Assembly: GCF_030812675.1 (NCBI RefSeq)
Contig: NZ_JAUSTE010000014.1
Span: 1-64,000, forward strand
Direction of reading: 5' to 3'
DNA length: 64,000 bases
Source: Sinomonas atrocyanea
GTDB taxonomy: Bacteria > Actinomycetota > Actinomycetes > Actinomycetales > Micrococcaceae
The translations under genes were made by a program, and so were the position numbers. The notes below the pieces were generated by a model. It was not told the origin of the DNA, did not search any database, and was given only the letters and a program-made list of their open reading frames with translations. Within the stretch, counting starts at the first letter, position 1; each line of letters starts with the position of its first letter. Positions 47,030 through 54,449 of the stretch are shown here, one piece after another.

Positions 47030-47640
47030 CATGGCCTCCGGGTGAGGGGCTCGAGGAGCTCGAGGAGCGCCTCGCGATACGCCTGCGGGCTCAGTCCGGC
47101 GTCCAGCCGGAGCAGCTTCCAGACGTAAACGTCGCACACGGCGACGATCTGGGCCAGGCGGCGCCGGCGGCCGGCACCCTCCAGCCCGTCGAGGAAGGGC
47201 GCGAACACCCGCTCGCACCAGGACCGGTGGAAGGCCCGGCCGGCGCCCGTGACCGCTGCCATGAACGGCGAGGAGGACTCCTCGGCCAGCAGGCGCAGGG
47301 CCAAGCGGCCGTCCCGCTCGTAGTGCCCGGCCAGATTGACGACGGCGCCGGCCAGGTCGCCCGCCACGGCCGGGTCCCGCTCCGCTGCCACCCGGGCCGC
47401 CTGCCGCTCCGCGGAGGCAGCGAAGAGGCCGTCCTTGTCGCCGAAGCGGCGCAGGACGGTCTGCACGCTCACGCCGGCGCGGGCGGCCACGGCCTCGAGT
47501 GTGATGCCGACGATGGGGGTGCCGTCCTCGAACTCGCCCGCTGCCGCGTCGAGGATGCGCTCGGCGGTGGCCGCTGCGGACTGAGCCCGCTTCGTCATCA
47601 CATAGCTGCGGGCTGGCGCCCCGGATTTCATGTCAATCAT
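47029..47640 (-). CDS. TetR family transcriptional regulator
   Basis: A 203-aa repressor. The helix-turn-helix lies at residues 20-65 (RILDAAAGEFEDGTPIVGITLEAVAARAGVSVQTVLRRFGDKDGLF, read in parts). The C-terminal ligand domain is helical (VVNLAGHYERDGRLALRLLAEE). The start is taken as ATG 47640; ATG 47631 is possible. It is the first gene of a two-gene operon with the glycosyltransferase. Just at the start a direct repeat of CATGA (CATGATTGACATGA on the minus strand) could be part of its own operator. Confidence 0.87.
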   Translation of the reverse strand: MIDMKSGAPARSYVMTKRAQSAAATAERILDAAAGEFEDGTPIVGITLEAVAARAGVSVQTVLRRFGDKDGLFAASAERQAARVAAERDPAVAGDLAGAVVNLAGHYERDGRLALRLLAEESSSPFMAAVTGAGRAFHRSWCERVFAPFLDGLEGAGRRRRLAQIVAVCDVYVWKLLRLDAGLSPQAYREALLELLEPLTRRP

Positions 47641-47849
47641 GCTAACCCCAATTCTGACTGGCGCCCAGACTGCGCAAGCCCACTGCGGTCCGCGATCCAC
47701 CGCAACGCGATGTCGCCTGGTCGTCACCCGCTGGCGCGACGCAGGGCCTGTGCTTTATGCAGAGCCGGCGGCGGCATCGGTGCGAAGCAGGAAAGGCAAC
47801 GTGGCCAATGAGCCCGGACAAGGCAGCTAGGTTCGGGGAGCGGGAGCGT
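47641..47849. other. Upstream region of the TetR gene
   Basis: Contains the TetR promoter region on the minus strand. The plus strand carries no supported gene. It runs into the decayed ligase remnant. Confidence 0.4.
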
Positions 47850-48396
47850 TATACCTTGAGACCTGCCTTCGCCACGGTCGCGGCCTCGGCACACGGTTCC
47901 CTGGACTCTTGGGCCCAGCCGCCGCTCAGATCCCGTTCGGGCGCGTGCTCGACGGAGAAGCCCTCATCTGGGGCGGTCGTGGGACGAACTCGCCCACACC
48001 GTTGGCCAAAGATCTCGCCCGGCCCACAGGGGAGGGGAGAGGAGAACCTGGTCCACGGTCAAACGCCGCGAGAACATCGACGCCGTCTGCGCCGCTGTTA
48101 TTGGGGACCGGCAGTTCGTCCTCGGAGCCTGGGACGCCGAAGGGGGGCTGCGCTCCATCGGCCGCACAGCACCTCTCACCCCTGCACAGCCCCGGTCGCT
48201 GCTCCCGCTTCCTCTACCCTCCTGAGGTGGGGCATCCGTGGCCCGAGGAAGTGCCTGCAGCGGCCTTCGACCGCTTCGCTCGGGAAAGGGGCCGGTCCGG
48301 CTGACTCTCGTCGTGGAAGGCTCTGTCGATGCCGCCCGCTCGGGGGTCGCCTTCCGCCGCTCCGTCCCGACTGGCCAGGTTCCGCCCCGGCCTTGA
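47850..48396 (+). pseudogene. Remnant of an ATP-dependent DNA ligase
   Basis: Three pieces in two frames reconstruct the second half of an actinobacterial ATP-dependent DNA ligase. The piece AAQIPFGRVLDGEALIW (about 47920-47975) matches the VLDGELV motif of the nucleotidyltransferase domain. WSTVKRRENIDAVCAAVIG and FVLGAWDAEGGLRSIGRT (48049-48225) match the K(R)-RRE motif and the start of the OB domain. HPWPEEVPAAAFDRFA and LTLVVEGSVDAARSG (48226-48396) match its end. The KxDG active-site region is absent. Frameshifts, an in-frame stop at 48223 and missing segments show it cannot make an active ligase. Confidence 0.6.
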
Positions 48397-48601
48397 CCCC
48401 CGGCGCGGTCAGGACCCCGTAGCTGTGCCCAGCCGTCCTTGCTTTCGGCCAAAGGTAGGTGCGTGGACCTTTTCTTCGCTCAATGACAACGAGTGCCGAA
48501 CACCGAATTCTGGCGTATTCCAAGCAAAGCGCTTTGTGACACGCCCTCCGTGGTCGGACCGCCCTGGGCGCGATATGCCCTGCGGCGAGGCGCGGGACCC
48601 G
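48397..48601. other. Spacer after the ligase remnant
   Basis: About 200 bases without a supported gene, slightly less GC-rich than its surroundings. It contains the perfect palindrome CAAAGCGCTTTG at 48524-48535. Confidence 0.35.
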
Positions 48602-48904
48602 TTAGGGGCGCAAGGGTGTGGCCGCTTCGTCTCCGATGACGGTTGTCCACGGGCTGGCGGTCCACGACGTGACCACGCCGTTGATGACGTAGGGGTCTGC
48701 TGAGGCAAAAGCTTTCGCCGCATCCAGCGCGTTCTCGCCGGTGAAGATCAGCAACCCTTTGAAGGGCGGTTCGCCCACGGCTCCGCCCAGCAGAAGCTCG
48801 CCACGCTCGGCCGACTCCCACCCGGCACGGAGATGGTCTGCGCGGTGCTGCTCACGGCTCTCGAGGTAGTTGTCCGCGTAGGTGTACTCGAGCACGGCGT
48901 GCAT
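48602..48904 (-). CDS. YciI-like protein
   Basis: A 100-aa protein with the YciI/DUF1330-type ferredoxin-like fold: VLEYTYADNYLESREQHRADHL at the start, LLLGGAVGEPPFKGLLIFTG in the middle and AFASADPYVINGVVTSW at the end. The His and Asp of the putative active site (RADHLRAG and SADPYV) are present. GGAG lies 7 nt before ATG 48904. Related enzymes act on chlorinated muconolactones, but most are uncharacterised. It stands alone within a decayed region yet is intact, which suggests selection. Confidence 0.85.
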   Translation of the reverse strand: MHAVLEYTYADNYLESREQHRADHLRAGWESAERGELLLGGAVGEPPFKGLLIFTGENALDAAKAFASADPYVINGVVTSWTASPWTTVIGDEAATPLRP

Positions 48905-49567
48905 GGGCGGTCTCCATTTCGTTTGGGTGTTCTCTGGTTGTAGAGGCAGCGTACGCCTCGGGAGACTGGGACGCCCTTGCGCTGTTATTCCGGTCCTGGA
49001 AGTCATCGTTCTGGCTACACCATGTTCCCGCAATACCCCTTCCCCGATGGTGCAGCGTGGTGGGGTCCGGGCATCTTCCTCGCAGTGACCGCCCAGCACT
49101 GAATTGATCCGTTCCGACCTCCAAAGGCCATCCTCAGCTGGTCCAGAACCAGTTCGAACGCTACCAACTGGCACGAGTGAGGACCCGCATCAGGAGCACC
49201 AGCACGTTCGACGCATAGCTGGAACACCTACCTGTCCTTCATTGGTCCGCGCTGATTGCCCACGACTCCAGCGGCGGCGCAACGAAGCCCGGTCCGCAGG
49301 GAAGGTCCTGTTCTGGCGAGGGCCGCGCCGTAGCGGGACGGGAGCCCGCGGATGCGGGCCTCCAAGGCCGAGGCGTTCCCGCCCGCGTGCGGCGTGATGA
49401 GGGCGTTGGCTCGTGGGCGTGCTCGGCGCGCTTGAAGTGGGCTGCGGCGGCCCCGTCGGCGGCATAGTTGGCCTGGCAGGCCAGCGTGCACGAGCTGCGC
49501 GCTGAGGACGTCGTGGAGGCTGTGCGCTTCACGGACTGAGGCTCTGAGGCGTCGCGGTTTCCCCGGG
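48905..49567. other. Long intergenic stretch, possible gene remnants
   Basis: More than 650 bases without a supported gene. On the minus strand between about 49240 and 49510 two overlapping frames give protein-like pieces (ANALITPHAGGNASALEARI in one, CTLACQANYAADGAAAAHFKRAEHA in the other). This is the pattern left when a gene has lost frame, but I cannot identify it. The rest looks non-coding. Confidence 0.35.
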
Positions 49568-49864
49568 TCAGCGGTCGGCGTAGCCGGCGCCGTAGTCCTC
49601 GTCCTCCATTCGGGCGGCTTCGCGGCGGCCGAGGAAGTCGATGGTCCGCAGCGCGCGGAGGATGCCCACCAGGATGCAGATGAACCCGATGAAGGCTAAC
49701 CCTCCGGCGAGGGAGTAGATCGGGAGGGCGACTTGGAGCGCGTTGGGGTTCGGGGTGCTGGCGATGAGGAACCCGAATGCCCCGACCACCGGCGCCACGA
49801 GCCAGGACAGGAAGAGCCCGGTGACGATCGCGGCGACCGCGCTGCGCGGCCTGTAGCTGTCCAT
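49568..49864 (-). CDS. Small two-helix membrane protein, function unknown
   Basis: A 98-aa protein with two transmembrane segments (about residues 10-31, VAAIVTGLFLSWLVAPVVGAF, and 48-68, YSLAGGLAFIGFICILVGIL) and a charged C-terminal tail (LGRREAARMEDEDYGAGYADR). GGGGGA about 7 nt before ATG 49864 supports this start over the longer open frame. I do not recognise a family. It is among the few intact genes in the 45-54 kb zone. Confidence 0.65.
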   Translation of the reverse strand: MDSYRPRSAVAAIVTGLFLSWLVAPVVGAFGFLIASTPNPNALQVALPIYSLAGGLAFIGFICILVGILRALRTIDFLGRREAARMEDEDYGAGYADR

Positions 49865-49973
49865 GTCCCATCCCCCTCTTGAACCGGCCCGCAGGGCCGT
49901 CCGACGTCGCCAAGCTAGCCGCCGGGAGGCAGCCGGCCCGGAAGGCTGGGTGCGCCGCGCGATGGGCGGTTCC

Positions 49974-50149
49974 TCAGTCGCGCTTGAGCGTCTCGTCGAG
50001 CTCGCGCCAGTGCTCCCATGCAGCGTGGCAGGCCACGAGAGACCGGCCTTGCGGGCCTCACTGGCCGTCTCCAGCTCGGTGTGGTCACACTCCTGCTGGA
50101 TCTCCTGGTCGCAGCGCAGCAGCTCCTGCTGCCACGCCTGATCGGTCAT
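49974..50149 (-). pseudogene. Small frameshifted gene, unrecognised
   Basis: From 50149 the minus frame reads MTDQAWQQELLRCDQEIQQE and on to EARKAGLSW. The neighbouring frame then continues sensibly as ACHAAWEHWRELDETLKRD before a stop at 49974. Joining the two gives a hydrophilic helical protein of about 58 aa. The shift lies near 50030-50040. It may be a true small pseudogene or a base error; the family is unknown to me. Confidence 0.33.
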
Positions 50150-50158
50150 TTGGGAGGA

Positions 50159-50716
50159 GCGTGGCCTGGTCCGGTGAGGGCTCGGTGGGTGACGGTGCAG
50201 CCGCTGTACCTGGCCATAGTGTCAGGGTCACGGCCCGGACGGCCCTCGTCAAGGCATCCTGACAGGACCGGCGGCTGGCCCTCCCCACAAAATCGCCCCG
50301 GGGGCCCATCTGCCCGAGAGGGGGCCAACGGGCTGTCTGGTCGAGCGCTGCCAGCTCCGTTTCCAGTTGCTGAGTCAGGGTGCGCAGCCGCCGGAGATGC
50401 TCTTGGGAGATGGATGCGGGCTGGGAGGTCACCTGTGCGTCGACATCGAAGACGGTGTTCGGGGCGTGCCAGACGTTGAACCATTCGGGGCCGTAGCCGA
50501 GCGCCTCGCGGGTGACACCCTCGAGCAGGAGAAGGGCTAGCGCGGGCTCGTGTTCAGCTTCTGGGACAGGCCGGGATCTGCGGTTACGGCCTGGACCTGT
50601 CTGGGGCCTCCTGCCGGGTGGTATCCGTGCTCGCGCATGAGGGCCAGCAGGGAGGCGTCCTCGAGCAGCCCTTGGGCGAGGTGCGGGAAGAGCCCGGGCG
50701 GGACCCATGTCCGCAT
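50159..50716 (-). pseudogene. Frameshifted gene of unknown family
   Basis: ATG 50716 opens MRTWVPPGLFPHLAQGLLED and continues ASLLALMREHGYHPAGGPRQ until a stop at 50537. The next frame takes over at about 50560 with EHEPALALLLLEGVTREALG, YGPEWFNVWHAPNTVFDVDA and a coiled-coil-like segment HLRRLRTLTQQLETELAALD. The joined product would be well over 120 aa and looks like a normal soluble protein, but I cannot name it. The downstream boundary is uncertain; 50159 is only the point where the sequence stops looking protein-like. Confidence 0.35.
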
Positions 50717-50834
50717 GAAGGCCACCGGGACCTCTTCCGAGTAACGGGTCCGTTCTCTCTCCCACGTGTTCTGCGCGTTCAGCGCCTCCGTGCCCGCGGC
50801 GGGCGGGGCCGCGGCCTCGAGGCGGAGGACCGGT

Positions 50835-51262
50835 GCGCTCGCCCTCGGCCTGACCATCAACCTCACCGCAGTCCTCGACGCAGGACTGCTCGGCATCGCC
50901 CTGGGCCTGTTCGTCGTCTTCGTCGGCGGCGCAGTGCTGCTCCTGGCCGACAAAGTCACCGGCGGCGACGGGATCGCCGGGCTCGCCGCCGCCGTCGTGG
51001 CCGCCGCCAACCCCGTCTACGCCCCCGCCGCACAGCATGCCACGGTCCTCGTCGCCGCCTCGGTCGTGGTCTCGGCCGTGCTCTGCCCATCGTCACCGTC
51101 GCATGGGCCCGCCGGGTGCAGAAGAAGGAGCAGTCCACCGGCAAGGGAGACGCCCCACCAAGGGCTTCCTGCAACCCGAACAGGCCGCAGAACCCCAGAG
51201 CTGACCGCAACCAGCGGCTCGGCCTCGCCCAACCCGAACGCCGGGATCCCCCGACGCCTTGA
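50835..51262 (+). pseudogene. Remnant of a 2-keto-3-deoxygluconate permease (KdgT)
   Basis: The frame from 50835 reads ALALGLTINLTAVLDAGLLG, IALGLFVVFVGGAVLLLADK and VTGGDGIAGLAAAVVAA. This follows the C-terminal third of KdgT (in E. coli: FALGAGINLEMLLQGGLAG and RLVGGTGIAGAAASSTAGNA, recalled from memory). The segment after it lacks the AGNAVATP stretch, then VLVAASVVVSA resumes. A shift near 51085 moves to LPIVTVAWARRVQKKEQ, the expected C-terminal end. The N-terminal two thirds are missing. This is therefore a truncated, internally deleted and frameshifted transporter gene. Confidence 0.55.
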
Positions 51263-51443
51263 ACCCGCGAATCGTGGCGGATCTGCTCGACGAACACGTC
51301 CACATGGCCTGAGGGCGGAGAGTGTCCCCGTACAAAGACCCGAAAGCACCGCTCCATGGAACAGCCGTCCTGCTCCAGTTCCGCGGGCCGATCCCGCGTC
51401 CCCGGAGCTGTGTTCGCGCGCGGCTGCCAGGGCGGGAGTGGCG

Positions 51444-52241
51444 TCAGGCCTCTCGGGCCACGGAAGCCGCGGCCTGCATCTGGGCGGGTGCGTGCAGGCC
51501 GGGCAGCAGGGCAGGGTTCGCGGGCACAAAGAATGCGAAGACGATGAGTGCAACGCCGACGGTCCTGCTCAGTCCTCGGCCGTGGCCCCAGGTCTTCTCC
51601 AGCAGCACGGTCGCGGCGATGGCCGCCATCCATGCAAGGTTCGTCAGGCCGACCGCGGTCAGCACGACCATCAGGCCCCAGCAGCATCCGATGCAGTAGA
51701 CGCCGTGGTAGATGCCGACGCGGAGGTCGCGGAGGGGGCCCTTGAAGCCGGCGACGTGGAGGAGGAAGGCGATGGGGGAGCGGCAGTGGCGCAGACAGAA
51801 GTCCTTCAGCGGAGTCAGCTGGTAGACCCCGGCGCCTGCCACGACTCCCGCTCCGGTCCAGGCTGCGGCCTCGGGGGCCGCCGTCGCCAGCTCTGCGGCG
51901 AGCAGCGCCAGCACGAAGGCGCCTGCTCCGAAGACGGCCCAGGACACCAGGTAGCCTGCCACGAGCGCGGCCGTCCGCGCCGCCCGCAGAGGAACCTCGG
52001 GTACCGCCCGGAGAGATCGGAGGTAGGCGGTGGCAAGCGGGGCCAGCGCCGGGAGCATCATCGCGGCCATCATGAGGGACCACACGAGCAGGAAGCCCGC
52101 GAGGTCCAGGCCCATCGTCCCGGGACCCGGGGGCATCTCCCCGGTCCCGAGGACGGTGAAGTACCAGGCGATGGCCGCGCAGCCGAGCAGCACGAGAAGA
52201 GCCGAGCGGTTGCGGGCGGCCAGGTGTGCCTGCCCCGCCAT
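51444..52241 (-). CDS. DUF2182 predicted metal-binding membrane protein
   Basis: A 265-aa polytopic membrane protein with about six helices. The DUF2182 pattern is clear: WSLMMAAMMLPALAPLATAY, YQLTPLKDFCLRHCRSPIAF (Cys/His pair), GIYHGVYCIGCCWGLM (Cys-rich) and LEKTWGHGRGLSR. The conserved Met/Cys/His residues are the reason the family is annotated as metal-binding. ATG 52241 directly follows the stop of the DUF1326 gene with 1 nt between, so the two are co-translated. Substrate or metal is unknown. Confidence 0.9.
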   Translation of the reverse strand: MAGQAHLAARNRSALLVLLGCAAIAWYFTVLGTGEMPPGPGTMGLDLAGFLLVWSLMMAAMMLPALAPLATAYLRSLRAVPEVPLRAARTAALVAGYLVSWAVFGAGAFVLALLAAELATAAPEAAAWTGAGVVAGAGVYQLTPLKDFCLRHCRSPIAFLLHVAGFKGPLRDLRVGIYHGVYCIGCCWGLMVVLTAVGLTNLAWMAAIAATVLLEKTWGHGRGLSRTVGVALIVFAFFVPANPALLPGLHAPAQMQAAASVAREA

Positions 52242-52242
52242 G

Positions 52243-52848
52243 TCAGGCTGACCAGGCGAAGGGTGCCGAGAAGGAGTTCTTCCCGGTGTTGTCCCACGTG
52301 AGCCCGAAGACGTCCACGGTGGACGCGGTGGCGCGCCCGGCGGCCAGGGTGTCGGCGGGGAAGCCGACGCCGCTGACCTTTACTCCCGCGCCGGTGGGGT
52401 CGAGCGGGGAGACGAAGTCCTCCGCTGTGATGTCGACGGCGTCTCCGACTTTCACCCGGTGCTCGCGGCCGTCGTCTGCGTAGGCGATCTCGCGGGACTC
52501 CATGCCCAGCATCTCGCCGACCAGCGGGCCGAGGCCTTCCATCGGTCCGCCGCGCTGGCCGCCGAAGACGGCGCCGAGCGCCTCAGCCTGCCGCGGCGAT
52601 GCCGCGGCATCCATCAGCACCCCCATCCGCCAGCCGCCCTCGCCCATCAGGGCAGGGGTGTCCGCCACGACGACGACGGTCAGGCCGCCGACATCGACTC
52701 CGTCAATTTCGCCTGTGTCGATGTGGAAGGCCAGCAGCACATCGCACCGGTCGTTGTCGGCGGGGGCTGTGAGGCCCGAGGCCGTACACGGGCACACCAT
52801 GTCGCAGTTGCAGTTTTCGAAGTACGTGCCTTCGAGCCGCCATGCCAT
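52243..52848 (-). CDS. DUF1326 domain-containing protein
   Basis: A 201-aa soluble protein. The N-terminal cysteine cluster YFENCNCDMVCPCTASG at about residues 9-25 is the DUF1326 hallmark and could hold a metal. The rest is beta-rich (IDGVDVGGLTVVVVADTPALM, VDITAEDFVSPLDPTGAGVKV). AAAGGAG lies 7 nt before ATG 52848. It is always found with DUF2182 genes in the genomes I recall, suggesting a shared metal-related task; no activity is established. Confidence 0.9.
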   Translation of the reverse strand: MAWRLEGTYFENCNCDMVCPCTASGLTAPADNDRCDVLLAFHIDTGEIDGVDVGGLTVVVVADTPALMGEGGWRMGVLMDAAASPRQAEALGAVFGGQRGGPMEGLGPLVGEMLGMESREIAYADDGREHRVKVGDAVDITAEDFVSPLDPTGAGVKVSGVGFPADTLAAGRATASTVDVFGLTWDNTGKNSFSAPFAWSA

Positions 52849-53242
52849 TGCGGGCTCCTTTCGCCGAAGGACCTCCCCGGACCGAACCCCTTACGGTCGG
52901 CACTGTCCTCCCGGCATGCGCCGCCGTCAAGAGGCGGCAGACCCCAAGGAATCCGGGGCCTCGGCAGGATTCCATCGGCTGCGGGACCACGCCCAAGACG
53001 GTGCCGGATGCGGGCGAATTCCGGTGGGAGCGGTGGTCTGACGTCTTGTACTCGCCCGTCAAGACGGGCGGTCCCTAGCATGGCCGCGGGTCAAGAATCG
53101 CGCCCACGGGGGAGCTTTGAACCAGACTGGCTCCCCTTCCGTGAGACCCCTTGAACGGGAACTCCTGGCGTGTGCCGCACCCCTCACGCCGCCACGGCGG
53201 CTGCCGCCCGTTCCAAGCAGGGCTGAGCCAGAGGCGCGCAAC
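52849..53242. other. Divergent regulatory region with inverted repeats
   Basis: About 390 bases between the DUF1326 gene and the response regulator. It contains CGCCCGTC-AA-GACGGGCG (53053-53070), a near-perfect 18-bp palindrome, and GGGGAGC (53109-53115) with GCTCCCC (53130-53136). Either could be an operator or, in RNA, a hairpin. No gene is supported here. Confidence 0.45.
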
Positions 53243-53908
53243 GTGGACAGCAGTGACGAGGCGATCCGGGTGTACATCCTGGACGGCCACGAGGTGGCAA
53301 GGCGGGGCCTGAGGGAGCTGCTCGAAGACCAGGGCATGGTCGTCGTGGGAGAGAGCGGCACCGCCGCAGAAGCGGCGGCGAGGATTCCCGCCGCGCGCCC
53401 CCAGGTGGCCGTGCTCGATGAGCGGCCGACGGGCGGGCCGGGGATCGACGTCTGCCGGCGTGTCCGGTCCGTCGACCCGGGCATCAGGTGTCTGATCCTG
53501 GCCGAGGACCACGACGATCAGGGGTTCCGCAACGCGGTCCTGGCCGGGGCGTCCGGCTACCTCCTCAAGGAGCTCCGGGGGCAGGACATCGCCGCCGCGG
53601 TCCGGCGCGTCGCGGCGGGCGAGGTGCTCTTCGACCCCCAGGAGGAGGACAGGATCCTTTCAGGGGCGATCGAGTCGGCCCCGCCACCGCGGGTCTACGA
53701 CCACCTGACGCGGAAGGAGTCCCGGGTGCTGGAGCTGCTCGGCCAGGGCATGACGAACCGGCAGATCGCCGACGACATGGCTCTGGCGGAGAAGACAGCG
53801 AAGAACTACGTCTCTATGGTCCTGTCCAAGCTCGGCCTTGACAACAGGACGCAGGCAGCCCTGTACATTGCTCAGGCCGAGCGGGGCAGGCAGGGCCCGC
53901 GCAGGTGA
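53243..53908 (+). CDS. LuxR/NarL-type (DevR-like) response regulator
   Basis: A 221-aa two-domain regulator. The receiver (residues 10-125) has the acidic residue in YILDGHEVARRGLRELLED, the probable phosphoacceptor aspartate in VAVLDERPTGGPGIDVCRR and the conserved lysine in GYLLKELRG. The LuxR helix-turn-helix (residues 155-215) reads LTRKESRVLELLGQGMTNRQIADDM and KTAKNYVSMVLSKLG. It resembles DevR/DosR. No sensor kinase gene is adjacent. GTG 53243 is chosen because GAGG lies 8 nt upstream; a longer frame opens at 53117. It may bind the inverted repeats just upstream. Confidence 0.88.
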   Translation: MDSSDEAIRVYILDGHEVARRGLRELLEDQGMVVVGESGTAAEAAARIPAARPQVAVLDERPTGGPGIDVCRRVRSVDPGIRCLILAEDHDDQGFRNAVLAGASGYLLKELRGQDIAAAVRRVAAGEVLFDPQEEDRILSGAIESAPPPRVYDHLTRKESRVLELLGQGMTNRQIADDMALAEKTAKNYVSMVLSKLGLDNRTQAALYIAQAERGRQGPRR

Positions 53909-54449
53909 GGGCTGGCGGTCGGGCTGCCGGGCCTTCTGCCCGGGGAAGCGTAGGAGGCCTCGTCCTTCCCAGCGCCTTCGGCCCTGCCGGGGGTGTGCGC
54001 GCCCAACGGGATGGGCGGACTCTGCTGCCCCGTGGACCGTTCGGGGCCTGCATGACGCGGCCGTCCGGAGTGTCAGGGCATGATCTTGTACAGGTCGATG
54101 ACGGTCTCCTCCGGGGACGAGGTGAATCCGCCCTCGATGCCCGCCTGGATGCGGCGCCTGAGGATGCTGTCCCGGAACTGCTCCCAGCTCTCCTTCGACG
54201 GCTGGCCTGACGAGCTGCGGGCCGAGCTCGAGGGGACCTGGGAGGTGATCTTCGGCCCCTCCCGGTACGGCTCGCTCCGTGGAGCGTGGGACCGGCGCGC
54301 CGAGGCCGGTGACTCTAGACTCCGTTGGATGGGACCGTCGCGCCGGCAGGCGCTGGGCGCTCGGCCACGGGCCGCGGGTTCATCGGGGGCGCCCAGAACA
54401 GCTACAGGGTCAACGCTGGACCTCCGCCGGCCCCTGCAGAGAGGAAGCC
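53909..54449. other. Intergenic stretch with a minus-strand coding remnant
   Basis: About 540 bases. A hairpin CCGGGC-cttct-GCCCGG at 53927-53943 may end the response-regulator message. A minus-strand frame at 54077-54222 is described separately. The remainder, up to the TmrB-like gene, shows nothing I can support. Confidence 0.4.
54077..54222 (-). pseudogene. C-terminal coding remnant, unrecognised
   Basis: Read on the minus strand, the frame gives PSKESWEQFRDSILRRRIQA then GIEGGFTSSPEETVIDLYKIMP and a stop at 54077. The composition and the clean ending look like the C-terminus of a real protein. There is no start codon with a ribosome binding site upstream, and the frame loses sense beyond about 54222. 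It is probably the tail of a deleted gene. Confidence 0.3.

Noticed and set aside
48524-48535. CAAAGCGCTTTG palindrome as a LacI/ROK operator
   Set aside because: It lies in a decayed segment with no adjacent promoter or gene; a 12-bp palindrome can occur by chance.
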